From: Flectobacillus sp. BAB-3569
GTDB taxonomy: Bacteria; Bacteroidota; Bacteroidia; Cytophagales; Spirosomataceae
Assembly (NCBI RefSeq): GCF_002270355.1
Contig: NZ_NJFZ01000006.1
Location: 434,001-498,000 of the forward strand
DNA: 64,000 nt
Reading direction: 5' to 3'
A program made the translations under genes and the position numbers. Positions 16,445-25,876 of the stretch are shown here, in pieces. Under the pieces are notes generated by a model. The model saw only the letters and a program-made list of their open reading frames with translations, did no database searches and had not been told where the DNA came from. Positions within the stretch are counted from its first letter, which is position 1. Every line of letters starts with the position of its first letter.

Positions 16445-16505
16445 ACTAAAATATTGAGTGAATAACCTTTAGATGAAAAGCATTACGTCTCTACAAGTGA
16501 ATCAC

Positions 16506-16590
16506 ACATTTTCAAATTTTCAAATCCTCCCATCTTCAAATCTTCAAATCTTCAAATTTTCAAATCTTCAAATTCTCTCATCTTCAAATC
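16506..16590. repeat. R4 tandem-like CTTCAAAT repeat
   Basis: About ten imperfect copies of an 8-mer, CTTCAAAT or TTTCAAAT, run almost to the stop codon of the minus-strand PVC-type gene. A shorter run is near 10032. Confidence 0.75.
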
Positions 16591-16595
16591 AAAAA

Positions 16596-19500
16596 CTATT
16601 TCTTTTTCAAAGTCATCAAAAACTCTACTAGATCGACTAATTCTTGTTGGGACATCCCGTCTGCTAAGCCTGTTGGCATCATCGAATTGCTTTGCATTTT
16701 CATCGACTTGATAGCGCTAGTCTTTATATTTTGAACAATACCTCCAGGCATTTTTAAAACAACATCAGTTTCGGTTTTGGAAGCAACAATTCCGACTAGT
16801 TGCGTGCCATCTTTGAGTTTGATATCCCAACCTTCATAGCCAAAACTAATACCCGCATCTGGATGTAAGATGGCTAGATATTGCCCTTCTTTTGCCAATT
16901 TGCCACCTATTTCCGAAAGTTTTGGACCAAAATCCATTCCTTCGCCATTGACTTGATGACATACCGAACAGTTGTTGGCAAATACCTGTGCACCATTTTT
17001 CGGATTACCTGTCAACGCAATGAGTTCTGAAATAGGAGGGAGCTTTTTGGTAGCGGTATTACTAGCACCTAAATATTTGGCAGCATCAACACGTACCGAA
17101 CGACGCCAAGCGCGGCTCACGCCTTCTACTGCCACAGGAATTAACTCCTTCTTGATTTTTTTTGTTTTTAATAACTCTAACACAAGGTCTTCGCCATTGC
17201 CACTACCGCCCAAATAACGAGTCGCCTCACGATGGATATTGGCGCTATATTTAGGATTAAACATGGCATCCTGTAATAATGTCAACTGCGTTTTTCCTCC
17301 ATTCCAACGAATCGCACCAAGAATCTTAATGGCTAAATCTTCTTGTTTAGGATTATTGATGATATTTTTAGCCAATTGAACCCCTTGTGGAGATTTGAAT
17401 AGAGCATTCCCCGCATCGCCAACTTTTTCACCTTTGCCAATCATACTAATCAAGCGCTCGTTGCCTTCTGGTAGGGTATATTTGTCTTGTAATTGTACAA
17501 ATTCTTTGTCGTCGAGATTATTCATTAATTGTACCAAGGCATTTTTGGCAATCGGAGATGTTTTAACAAACTCGGCATCCAAATGGCTTAATGCCAAACG
17601 ATTAATTTGATTCTGTTCTGGCGAACTACCATTTAGCATGCCTAAAAGTGCCGAAGATTTTTCAGGACCTTTCACAAAATCAAAAGCACGGAAATAACGC
17701 AAGCGTTCTTTTAAGGCGATACTTGGGTCTGTAGCCAAAGAAGCTAATAGTTTCACGGATTGGGCACTTCTCGAACGCCAAACAATATCTTTTCCAGAAG
17801 CAGAGTTTGTTGGATTCTGATTTTGGGATAAATAGGCGCTAAAGCAAGCATCCCAATTGTCTTCGGCACCGATACCCAAAGCTTCCAAATACCAGCGGTC
17901 TTTACCATCGTGCTGCGATGCCAAAGTTGCCCACAACTGGCTAGCTTTAGGATTTTTTTGTCCATACAAAGCTATCGCACACTCTCTGCGCACATGAGGG
18001 TCTGTGTCTTTTGCTAATTTTTCTACATAGTCTAAAATCTCTAATTTACTTTGTCGAGCAGCTCGCAATCCAGCAATACGAATATCAGGGTTGGCATCTT
18101 GAATAGCTTGGTTGATATACTTTTGAGCATCTACTAGTTTGACCAATGCCCAAAAAGCCCTAGCACGAACTCTTGGGTTATCATTTTTCCAGTAAGAAAC
18201 CAATGCATTTTCTGAGCTTTTTCCCACTTTGGTCAAAGCTTCCCACGCCAAGTAGCGAGTAGCAATATTAGGACTTTGGAGTGCTTTAGCTGCACCTTCA
18301 GCTGTGCTAAAATCTTGTTTGGGAACAGAATAAGGCGTTTGAGGAGGGGCAATACGATAAATACGTCCACGAGTTAGATCACCTGCTTGGTGTCCTCCAA
18401 CGCCTGGGTCATACCAGTCAGCGACAATGAGTGAGCCATCTGGAGCAACGCATACATCAGCAGGACGAAACCATTGGTCAGTTTCATTTTTCATGATATT
18501 CACAATTTGTGCGGCATAACCAGCCCCTTTCTTGGTTACAGGATAAGAGCGCACGACGTTGTGTCCTGGCTCACAGTGAATCATTTGACCATAAAACTGT
18601 TTGGGTAACAAATCGCCTTCATATAGAACCATTCCCGTTGGCGAGCCTGAGCCTGTTTGTAATAGGTTGGGCACTGTACCGGGGTCGTTCAAATGCCAGT
18701 GGCGCAAAGGAATTTCTTCCTCCATATTGGTGCGAGGATATCCCCACGAAGCACGTGTCATTTGGTCTTTATAGCCATAGTTACCATATTCCATCACAAA
18801 ATTGATACGCACGCCTTTATTGCCATCATCGTCGTTGTCTGATTGCCACAGTGTTCCATACGAATCAACCGCTACTTCGTAGTTGTTTCTAAAATTTTGT
18901 GCCAAACATTCTACTTCTGAACCATCGAGGTTACAACGGAATAGCATTCCTTCTTGGAAGTTTTTTCGAGAAATTTCTCTTCCAAATTGGTCTTTAACGA
19001 GGTTTCCTTTGGCATCTTTCAACTGACGACCTTCATTCCCAAAGTTAAAATACAGCTTTCCATCTGGTCCAAATACAAAAGTATGTACGCCATGATCGTG
19101 TTGTTCGCCTTCAATTCCTTGGAATAAAATCTCTTTTTTGTCGGCTTTATCATCCCCATCAGTATCGGTCAATTTCCAAACATAAGGGCTTTGAGAGACA
19201 ATCACCACGTTGTTGAGTACAGAGATACCCAATGGAGCATTAATTTCTGGACCTTGATAAAACACTTTACTTATATCTGCTTTGCCATCACCGTTGGTAT
19301 CTTCTAAAATCACAATTCTATCACCTTCTTTGTGGGTAGGGTTGCCCGTGATAGAAGGTCTATAATTGTAAGCTTCTAAAACCCATACACGACCTTTTGC
19401 ATCCACATCAATATCAGTTGGATTGATGAGCATGGGTTCGGTCGCAAAAGTACTTACGGTAAGACCATCTACCATTTTAACCCCTTTGAGTGCATTATCA

Positions 19501-19655
19501 GGTAACCGTTTTTGATTTTCGGTCAGTAGGGAGTCTACATAATGATTAATAAATCGACTTTTGGGCGAAAATTGATATGCGGTGCCCAAAAGCACACCAC
19601 CGAGCAAGACTGTAGGAATCAGTACCTTAGATTTTTGAGAAAGTTTGTTTAACAT
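16596..19655 (-). CDS. PVC-type haem-binding dehydrogenase-like protein with beta-propeller, HEAT repeats and cytochrome c domain
   Basis: The ATG at 19655 starts a clear signal/anchor (MLNKLSQKSKVLIPTVLLGG) and is preferred over 19715, giving 1019 residues. The N-terminal half resembles the membrane-bound dehydrogenase/NHL-like propeller: DIDVDAKGRVWVLEAYNYRP, EDTNGDGKADISKVF, HDHGVHTFVFGPDGKLYF. HEAT-like helical repeats fill the middle (about 440-850). Near the C-terminus CSVCH (C896, C899, H900) binds haem c, with a possible axial Met downstream. The family was first noted in Planctomycetes and Verrucomicrobia and is linked to periplasmic sugar oxidation. The substrate here is unknown. 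Confidence 0.92.
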   Translation of the reverse strand: MLNKLSQKSKVLIPTVLLGGVLLGTAYQFSPKSRFINHYVDSLLTENQKRLPDNALKGVKMVDGLTVSTFATEPMLINPTDIDVDAKGRVWVLEAYNYRPSITGNPTHKEGDRIVILEDTNGDGKADISKVFYQGPEINAPLGISVLNNVVIVSQSPYVWKLTDTDGDDKADKKEILFQGIEGEQHDHGVHTFVFGPDGKLYFNFGNEGRQLKDAKGNLVKDQFGREISRKNFQEGMLFRCNLDGSEVECLAQNFRNNYEVAVDSYGTLWQSDNDDDGNKGVRINFVMEYGNYGYKDQMTRASWGYPRTNMEEEIPLRHWHLNDPGTVPNLLQTGSGSPTGMVLYEGDLLPKQFYGQMIHCEPGHNVVRSYPVTKKGAGYAAQIVNIMKNETDQWFRPADVCVAPDGSLIVADWYDPGVGGHQAGDLTRGRIYRIAPPQTPYSVPKQDFSTAEGAAKALQSPNIATRYLAWEALTKVGKSSENALVSYWKNDNPRVRARAFWALVKLVDAQKYINQAIQDANPDIRIAGLRAARQSKLEILDYVEKLAKDTDPHVRRECAIALYGQKNPKASQLWATLASQHDGKDRWYLEALGIGAEDNWDACFSAYLSQNQNPTNSASGKDIVWRSRSAQSVKLLASLATDPSIALKERLRYFRAFDFVKGPEKSSALLGMLNGSSPEQNQINRLALSHLDAEFVKTSPIAKNALVQLMNNLDDKEFVQLQDKYTLPEGNERLISMIGKGEKVGDAGNALFKSPQGVQLAKNIINNPKQEDLAIKILGAIRWNGGKTQLTLLQDAMFNPKYSANIHREATRYLGGSGNGEDLVLELLKTKKIKKELIPVAVEGVSRAWRRSVRVDAAKYLGASNTATKKLPPISELIALTGNPKNGAQVFANNCSVCHQVNGEGMDFGPKLSEIGGKLAKEGQYLAILHPDAGISFGYEGWDIKLKDGTQLVGIVASKTETDVVLKMPGGIVQNIKTSAIKSMKMQSNSMMPTGLADGMSQQELVDLVEFLMTLKKK

Positions 19656-19749
19656 AAGTTTTGGAAGAAAGGGCTTTGGTAAATTATGTACAAGGGAACA
19701 GGCACAAAGGCGCAAAGTGATTAAGGGTAAATTGTAAAAACACGGTAAA

Positions 19750-19896
19750 GTAAGTGAGCAAAATTAGAATTAGGTTATGTGTTTAGGCACTAGGCAACAG
19801 GCACAAGGCAAAGAGTGTTAAAATGTTTTAGTAACTACAGAAATGCTTTTTTCCAAAACCCACTGCCGAAAGCCGTTACCTGAAAGCCCTGAGCAT
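19750..19896 (+). repeat. Large direct repeat, copy 1 (R1 + R2)
   Basis: It begins GTAAGTGAGCAAAATTAGA, contains an R1 core and GTGTTAAAATGTTTTAGTAA, and ends with R2 text (CACTGCCGAAAGCCGTTACC). It is nearly identical to 20032-20174; copy 2 lacks a few bases in the R1 core. A third, inverted and truncated copy is at 1-56. Confidence 0.85.
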
Positions 19897-20031
19897 AATC
19901 TTAAATTTTATTTTGTGTACATACTTAAGTATTAGTGCTGAATTACGAGTTGTGAATTGTGAATGTAAAATTCTAATTATCAGCATCTTACATTTTCTAT
20001 TGATTAAATATTATTTTGCACGATTACTTAG

Positions 20032-20174
20032 GTAAGTGAGCAAAATTAGATTTAAGTTATGTGTTTAGGCACTAGGCACAAGGCAAAGAGTGTTAAAATG
20101 TTTTAGTAATTACAGAAATGCTTTGTTTCCAAAACCCACTGCCGAAAGCCGTTACCTGAAAGCCGTAAGCATTA
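20032..20174 (+). repeat. Large direct repeat, copy 2 (R1 + R2)
   Basis: This is the second direct copy of the block at 19750-19896, with scattered substitutions and small indels. The same GCACGATTACTTA flank found near position 71-84 lies just upstream (about 20018-20030). Confidence 0.85.
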
Positions 20175-20380
20175 GACAAGCATAACTTTTTGCCTTGTAC
20201 CTGTTGCCTAGAACCTAATTCTATGATCCACTTATTAATCAAATACGTGTCTTTTTTACACAATATCAAATATAAAAGTAAAATATTGGATTAAATCTAT
20301 TTTAAATAGGATACTATGCTAAAAGTAAAAAGGAGATAACATTATTTTATGTGTCTTTACATGGGTTTGAACCAAGAAAA

Positions 20381-20404
20381 AAGGCTACCGTTTCCAGTAG
20401 CCTT
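20381..20404 (-). terminator. Terminator of the TPR gene
   Basis: Stem AAGGCTAC / GTAGCCTT (20381-20388 with 20397-20404), read on the minus strand, is followed by a T run. It lies 6 bp after the TPR gene stop. Confidence 0.8.
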
Positions 20405-20409
20405 CAAAA

Positions 20410-21663
20410 CTAAATTTCTTCTTCTTTGATAACCCCCAAATTAATAAGCCAGAGATAAGCCACAAAGAGGTATTCATAGTAGGTAATAAAATTGCTGACC
20501 TTATGCAGGCTCGTAACTAATACGATATTGAAAGCGCCCATTAATATCAACACGCCCGTAATAGACAAAGGAAGCCATTTTCTGTTTTTGATAAAACCCA
20601 TAGAAAAACATTGAGATAGTGGGATGATAATCGTAAAACAAAACAATAAGCAGATCCAACCTGCGGTTGCTCCAGTGGTAAAGTAATAAATGGTGGAGGC
20701 TATTCCGCCTACTAAGCCTATTCCTACGATTTCGGAAGCCCTTTTTTCGGTAGGGGATAATGCCAAATTCCCGAATTTATTTAATCTTAAAAATAAATTC
20801 CCAAGCGGTTCTATAATCCAACTCACATAAAACACTACCACTACTAATAGATAAATAGGCAATATCCATGGGTATTGGTCACTCAAATCGCCAAGGTAGT
20901 TTGCACCCATCATCAACCCAATGATAATCGCTAACTGCACTAGTCCGTTATGTTTCGATAAGAAAAAGCTAAAAGCCAGAAACTGACGATAAATCCAATT
21001 TTGAGACTTGATACTTTCTATCATCCCATGACGAGCAAATTTCATGTTTGGGTCAAGGCGTAGGGCTTCTGCAAAATGTGTTTTGGCTTGTTCTACTTCC
21101 TGATTTTGTAACAATGCCCAACCGATATTGGCATGGCTAAAAGCATCGTTTGGATTGTTGTACAAAGTTTCTTCCATGCTATCCTGCAACAACTCGGTAT
21201 GCCCTAGTTGATTGAGGCAAATGGTTTGGTAGTTGAGACAAGCATTATTATCGGGTTCTAACTCAAGACCTTTATGGACATATTTGAGTGCTTCGCTCCA
21301 AGATTTTCTTTGGATATATATTGCAGACAATACAGCCCAAAATTCAGCAACAAAAGGGTTTAATTGAATGGCTTGTCGGATATAATCTTCGGCTACGGCA
21401 AGCTGGTCTTTTTGCAAAGCCATAGTTGCCTTCAAGTAGACGCCAAGTGCTGATTTGGGATGATAGTGACAAATTTCGTCGGTAAAAAAATTAGCAGAAG
21501 TATAATCTGATAAAGCTAAATAACAGAGAACCAATTCCGCCAGAACAAATTCGTGGGTTGGTTCTAAATCTAGCGCTTTGGTTAATTCCGTTATGGCCTC
21601 CTTTGGCTTATTGTTAGTACGCAGTCGAACGCCTTGTTCCAGATAATGCTCGGCAGTATTCAT
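20410..21663 (-). CDS. Tetratricopeptide-repeat protein with C-terminal membrane domain
   Basis: This 417-residue protein has about six TPR units in its first 230 residues (for example EAITELTKALDLEPTHEFVL and WSEALKYVHKGLELEPDN). Five or so hydrophobic segments follow between 235 and 410. There is no N-terminal signal peptide, so the TPR half is probably cytoplasmic and membrane-tethered. TPRs mediate protein-protein contacts; no specific function can be assigned. It is monocistronic, with its own terminator. Confidence 0.85.
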   Translation of the reverse strand: MNTAEHYLEQGVRLRTNNKPKEAITELTKALDLEPTHEFVLAELVLCYLALSDYTSANFFTDEICHYHPKSALGVYLKATMALQKDQLAVAEDYIRQAIQLNPFVAEFWAVLSAIYIQRKSWSEALKYVHKGLELEPDNNACLNYQTICLNQLGHTELLQDSMEETLYNNPNDAFSHANIGWALLQNQEVEQAKTHFAEALRLDPNMKFARHGMIESIKSQNWIYRQFLAFSFFLSKHNGLVQLAIIIGLMMGANYLGDLSDQYPWILPIYLLVVVVFYVSWIIEPLGNLFLRLNKFGNLALSPTEKRASEIVGIGLVGGIASTIYYFTTGATAGWICLLFCFTIIIPLSQCFSMGFIKNRKWLPLSITGVLILMGAFNIVLVTSLHKVSNFITYYEYLFVAYLWLINLGVIKEEEI

Positions 21664-21884
21664 TGCAAATAGTGTGTCTGATGGTTTATGGTAAAGGTAG
21701 GACGGTGTAAAAGGAAGTATTGAACTTTCTCACAAATCCACTTTTTACTGTATATAAAACTAAAGTTGATAGAAAATTAGTACAGAAACAGGATAACAAA
21801 TTGATGTTCTATAGGCTGTCAGTCGATAAGTTATAGCTTTCAAAACACTTTAGCCCTCTGAACCTTTGTGCATTTAAAGCTCAT

Positions 21885-22688
21885 TTACCACTCTAACTTT
21901 CCTGTTTTTTTATATTGTTCCAAGGCTTTTTTGATTTCTTTAATTCTGTGGTCAGGGTCGGGGTGACTACTTTGAAACTCCGATGGGCGATTTGGTCCCG
22001 CAGCTTGTTTCAATACTTCCATCACATCTACCATTTGCATGGGGTCATATCCAGCTTCGAGCATATATTTTACGCCAAATTTATCCGCTTCAAGTTCGTC
22101 GTTACGACCATATTTGAGCGTAATCATTTTGCCAACATATTGAGCAATAGCTGCAGAGTTATTGTGACTGTAAGGGTCAGAGGTAGCTGTCACTGCCGCC
22201 GAAAGTAGTCCACTAGTAAGTTCGTCTTTAGCCATTTGTTGTGCCGAGTGGCGACCAATCACATGGCCAACTTCATGCCCTAATACTCCTGCTAATTGAT
22301 CTTCAGTGGTGAGTTTTTTCAACAAACCATACGTAATAAATATCTGTCCCCCAGGCAAAGCAAAGGCATTGATGGTATTGGGGTCGGCCAAAAGATAGAA
22401 ATTGAACTGATAAGGCGATTTTGATGCTTCGGAGTTGTTTACCACCTTGCTACCAATTGTTTTGACCAAATCTTGAAGTTTTTGATTTTGGTATAACCCA
22501 CCAAATTCGGCAGCCATTTGCGGTGCCGATTGTAAACCCATAGAGATTTCTTGCTGCGGAGTCATGGTTACAGCCTGTCTTTTTCCAGTAACTGGATTTA
22601 CCTGCATTTTGGAAAAATAAGAGAAAATCGATACGACAGCCAGTACTAAACCAACCAATAATCTTGAGCGAAGATTGCCTAAATTCAT
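21885..22688 (-). CDS. M48-family metalloprotease (small, BepA/LoiP-like)
   Basis: The ATG at 22688 begins a membrane anchor/signal (MNLGNLRSRLLVGLVLAVVS) and is preferred over 22844, giving 267 residues. The zinc motif is HEVGH (138-142), and ELEADKFGVKYM supplies the third ligand. NAFALPGGQIFITYGLL is the conserved strand before the motif. Related periplasmic M48 proteins degrade or help assemble outer-membrane proteins. The gene is monocistronic. A much larger M48 protein of a different subtype is encoded at 42054-44117. Confidence 0.93.
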   Translation of the reverse strand: MNLGNLRSRLLVGLVLAVVSIFSYFSKMQVNPVTGKRQAVTMTPQQEISMGLQSAPQMAAEFGGLYQNQKLQDLVKTIGSKVVNNSEASKSPYQFNFYLLADPNTINAFALPGGQIFITYGLLKKLTTEDQLAGVLGHEVGHVIGRHSAQQMAKDELTSGLLSAAVTATSDPYSHNNSAAIAQYVGKMITLKYGRNDELEADKFGVKYMLEAGYDPMQMVDVMEVLKQAAGPNRPSEFQSSHPDPDHRIKEIKKALEQYKKTGKLEW

Positions 22689-23216
22689 GTTTGTCAAAGA
22701 TTTTATAGAGAAAATAAGTATCAACTTAAATAGATGGTGAGAGGGCTTTCTGCTTTCGGCTAATAGTAAAAGTATCTGTAGCGATAAAAAACACTTCAAA
22801 TCTATTGGTCTGCTACCTTTTACCTGACTACTCAACCAACTCACTTTCTTAAAAGTATTACATTTTAGAAAAATATACTCGCGTGCAAACGAACTTATTA
22901 CTGTAATTTCAGGAAAATTAAGAAACTATCAAGTGCTTTCAAAATAATGACGAACTCATCGGTAGAAGTAACATTTGTATCGCCAAAACCTCAATCGCTG
23001 TTAAATAATGTTAAATCTTTATACGCTATGCTTGAAATAGTCGTTGAAATACAGAAATTTGAGTTTAGGCTATGGTATAAGCTTACAACTTGAATTGTGC
23101 TCGAGTAATATTCAACACAAAAACACTTTAAAGTCTGTAAATACCTACTCATTACAAGTAAATTGCCTAAGAACTTAACTTTCAAACTCAAAACTTTTTT
23201 GTAAATTTGCATTCTT
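22689..23216. other. Divergent intergenic region m48-bamD
   Basis: This 528-bp spacer carries an R2 fragment (GGGCTTTCTGCTTTCGGCTA, near 22743) and the bamD promoter-like box at 23202. I see no gene. The upstream in-frame extension of the M48 frame (to 22844) lacks protein-like sequence. Confidence 0.5.
23202..23209 (+). promoter_or_regulatory. Bacteroidota -7 box (TAAATTTG) before bamD
   Basis: TAAATTTG fits the Bacteroidota TAnnTTTG -7 consensus. It ends only 7 bp before the bamD ATG, so the transcript would have almost no leader. No strong -33 TTG element is seen at the expected distance. Confidence 0.45.
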
Positions 23217-24107
23217 ATGCGAAAACATTTTTTATTATTCATATTTTTTGCCTTCATCTTAGCCTCATGTGGTAAATTCGAGAAAATCAGAAAACTTACT
23301 GATGAAAAGAAAAAATACGCAGCGGCTATCGAATATTACAAAAAAGGCGAGTACGACAAGGCTGGAATTTTGTTTGAAGAAATTCTCCCTTCCTTGACTG
23401 GTACCGATCAGCAAGAGTTGGTGACTTTCTACCAAGCATATTGTGATTATCACACAGGCAACTTTGAAATGGCAAACTTCCGTTTCAAACGTTTTGCTGA
23501 AACTTTTGCTCGTAGTGAGTATGTAGAAGAAGCGGTTTATATGTCAGCCTATGCGTTGTTCAAAAACTCTCCCTCTTACAACCTCGACCAAAGTGGTACT
23601 TTGTCGGCTATCAATGAGCTTCAAAGCTTTATTAATAACAACCCAGATAGTAAGTTCCGTACCGAAGCATCAGATTTGATTAAGGATTTGCGTAAAAAAT
23701 TGGAGCGTAAAGCTTACGAAAAAGCGAAATTGTATCACAAAACATCGCCTTTCAATATAGCATCCTTGAAGTCGTCGGTAATTGAAATTGCTAACTTTCA
23801 AAAGGACTATCCAGATTCAGAGTTTAGCGAAGAGTTATATTATCTAAAAGTAGTATCTCAATACGACTTGGCGGTAAGTACGATTGAAACTAAACAGTTG
23901 GAACGCTACAGAGACGTAGTGAAATTTTACCAAGAATTGATAGATAAATATCCTGGCAGTAGTTATCTGAAAAAAGCCGAAAAGCTTTATGATATTAGCA
24001 TGAAAGCTTCAGACCGCTTGGCAAAATTAGAAGAAGAATACAGAAAGGCACGCGAAAAAGAGAAATCAAATACTACGAAAGTAGGCGCAGCCGAAAATCA
24101 AAAATAA
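23217..24107 (+). CDS. bamD: Outer-membrane protein assembly factor BamD
   Basis: BamD is an essential lipoprotein of the BAM complex, which folds beta-barrel proteins into the outer membrane. The signal peptide ends in lipobox LASC (C18). TPR-like helical repeats follow, including YKKGEYDKAGILFEEILPSL and FKRFAETFARSEYVEEAVYM. The 296-residue length is typical for Bacteroidota. The order bamD, rpoZ, coaBC, porD is conserved in this phylum. rpoZ starts 74 bp downstream. Confidence 0.95.
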   Translation: MRKHFLLFIFFAFILASCGKFEKIRKLTDEKKKYAAAIEYYKKGEYDKAGILFEEILPSLTGTDQQELVTFYQAYCDYHTGNFEMANFRFKRFAETFARSEYVEEAVYMSAYALFKNSPSYNLDQSGTLSAINELQSFINNNPDSKFRTEASDLIKDLRKKLERKAYEKAKLYHKTSPFNIASLKSSVIEIANFQKDYPDSEFSEELYYLKVVSQYDLAVSTIETKQLERYRDVVKFYQELIDKYPGSSYLKKAEKLYDISMKASDRLAKLEEEYRKAREKEKSNTTKVGAAENQK

Positions 24108-24181
24108 TTTTTGAACCCTTTATTGGGAACGAGAGTTAATATATTGTTCAATTCAGTCAGAATTAAAATAGCATTAATAAT

Positions 24182-24505
24182 ATGGCAACCAATCCATCAA
24201 TCATCACTAGAGATGTAGATAAACTTGCAATTAAAGCAGGTGGTAACACTTATGAGGCAGTAGCAATTATCTCAAAACGTGCTAGACAAATTGCCCTCAA
24301 AACTAAAGAAGAATTGAACGCTAAATTGGCGGATTTTGCTTCTTCAGTAGACAACTTGGAAGAGATTTTCGAAAACCGTGAGCAAATCGAAATTTCTAAG
24401 TTTTATGAGAGATTGCCAAAGCCAACATCTTTAGCTATCGACGAGTTTACAGAAGACAAATTTACTTTCCGTCTTCCTGGTCAAACTAGCCAAACTGAAG
24501 AATAA
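24182..24505 (+). CDS. rpoZ: RNA polymerase omega subunit
   Basis: Omega supports assembly of the RNA polymerase core by holding the beta-prime subunit. The 107-residue protein has the Bacteroidota form, with ITRDVDKLAIKAGGNTYEAV and ISKRARQIALKTKEELNAKL. The position right after bamD strengthens the call. A terminator at 24556-24588 follows, so bamD-rpoZ is probably one unit. Confidence 0.93.
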   Translation: MATNPSIITRDVDKLAIKAGGNTYEAVAIISKRARQIALKTKEELNAKLADFASSVDNLEEIFENREQIEISKFYERLPKPTSLAIDEFTEDKFTFRLPGQTSQTEE

Positions 24506-24555
24506 GATTGACAACAATGACTTTGTAGTCTTGTTTCAATAACAATATTTTTCTT

Positions 24556-24588
24556 AAAAGGGTCAGATGTATTGCATCTGACCCTTTT
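24556..24588 (+). terminator. rpoZ terminator
   Basis: A 14-bp perfect stem (24556-24569 with 24575-24588, AAAAGGGTCAGATG) has a 5-nt loop and T-rich tail. It lies 50 bp after the rpoZ stop and 51 bp before coaBC. Confidence 0.85.
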
Positions 24589-24638
24589 ATTTTGTTGTAA
24601 ATTGCTTTCGAAAACAACAATTCTCTAAAGAATCTCAA

Positions 24639-25841
24639 ATGATACTCAATAATAAAAAAATCCTTTTGGGGGTTTCGGGTAGTATTGCGGCCTATAAAAT
24701 TGCTTTTTTGACTAGACTTTTGGTAAAAGAAGGAGCAGAGGTAAAAATAGTGATGACTCAGGCGGCTAAAGAATTTACTACGCCCCTCACACTGGCAACA
24801 CTCTCGAAAAATCCCGTTGTTTCAGAATTTATCAAAGACTCAACGGGGGTATGGAACAATCACGTGGATTTGGGTTTGTGGGCCGACGTAATGCTGATTG
24901 CTCCTGCTACAGCACATACTTTGTCGAAATGTGCCAATGGTATCTGTGATGATTTGTTGACGGCTGTATATCTGTCAGCAAAATGTCCCGTGTATTTTGC
25001 ACCTGCCATGGACTTGGATATGTATCAGCATCCGAGTACTTTACATAATCTCGAAAAACTCCAAGAATATGGCAATACCATCATTCAAGCAGGTTTTGGA
25101 GAGCTAGCTTCAGGTTTGGTAGGCGAAGGTCGAATGGCAGAACCTGAGCAATTGCTTGAACATTTGAAGAAATTTTTTGCATATCAACCAAGTTTGGCAC
25201 AAAAAAAGGTATTAATTACCGCAGGTCCTACACAAGAAGATATTGACCCTGTTCGCTATATTAGTAATCATTCTACTGGAAAAATGGGATATGCCATTGC
25301 TAATCAGTTTGCTAAAGCTGGAGCAGAGGTGATTTTGGTGAGTGGCCCTACTAATCAGCCATTGCCAGATACCCATATTCATTTGGTAAAAGTGCGTTCG
25401 GCGCAACAAATGTTTGAAGCTACACAAACGCATTTTTATGATGCGGATATTATTGTCTTGGCAGCTGCAGTGGCAGATTATACTCCTGCAACGGTAGCAG
25501 ATAAAAAAATAAAAAAGAAGGAAGCTACGTTTAATATTGAATTGGCTAAAACCATAGATATTGCCAAAACATTAGGTGCTGAAAAGCAAGAGCATCAAAT
25601 CTTGGTAGGTTTTGCCCTCGAAACTGATAATGAGATGGAAAATGCCATCGGGAAGCTCAAATCTAAGAATTTGGATATGATTGTATTAAATTCTTTACAA
25701 AATAAAGGGGCAGGTTTTGGTCATGATACCAATCAAGTGACTATTATTACCAAAGATGGAACATTGCATGAATTTAGCCTCAAAAGCAAAACGGATGTTG
25801 CCTCTGACATCGTGAATGCGATTCAGCAATTGAGTTTGTAG
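24639..25841 (+). CDS. coaBC: Bifunctional phosphopantothenoylcysteine decarboxylase / phosphopantothenate-cysteine ligase
   Basis: This enzyme makes 4'-phosphopantetheine for coenzyme A. The N-terminal CoaC flavoprotein half (about 1-180) shows GVSGSIAAYK, the active-site region NHVDLGLWADVMLIAPATA and PAMDLDMYQHPS. The C-terminal CoaB half (about 185-400) shows ITAGPTQEDIDPVRYISNHS and GKMGYAIANQF. The 400-residue length is normal. It is followed 35 bp later by porD, so the two may be co-transcribed. Confidence 0.97.
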   Translation: MILNNKKILLGVSGSIAAYKIAFLTRLLVKEGAEVKIVMTQAAKEFTTPLTLATLSKNPVVSEFIKDSTGVWNNHVDLGLWADVMLIAPATAHTLSKCANGICDDLLTAVYLSAKCPVYFAPAMDLDMYQHPSTLHNLEKLQEYGNTIIQAGFGELASGLVGEGRMAEPEQLLEHLKKFFAYQPSLAQKKVLITAGPTQEDIDPVRYISNHSTGKMGYAIANQFAKAGAEVILVSGPTNQPLPDTHIHLVKVRSAQQMFEATQTHFYDADIIVLAAAVADYTPATVADKKIKKKEATFNIELAKTIDIAKTLGAEKQEHQILVGFALETDNEMENAIGKLKSKNLDMIVLNSLQNKGAGFGHDTNQVTIITKDGTLHEFSLKSKTDVASDIVNAIQQLSL

Positions 25842-25876
25842 AGATCATTTTTACCGTATAAACGAATAACGTATTT

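Larger units (their letters stand above)
16103..16595. other. Intergenic region with terminator and R3/R4/R6 repeats
   Basis: This 493-bp spacer holds the lipoprotein promoter region, R3 repeats (GAGTGATT motifs, 16300-16345), R6-like sequences, a terminator at 16409-16444 and a run of R4 units (CTTCAAAT, about 16506-16590). The R6/terminator block resembles 15355-15490 in order and sequence. No gene is seen. Confidence 0.65.
19656..20409. other. Repeat-rich intergenic region with a duplicated ~145-bp block
   Basis: This 754-bp spacer has no gene. It contains R1 fragments near 19695, two direct copies of a block (19750-19896 and 20032-20174), another R1 fragment near 20185-20215, and the terminator of the TPR gene at 20381-20404. 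The text between copies includes R3-like AATTGTGAATG sequence. Confidence 0.75.
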
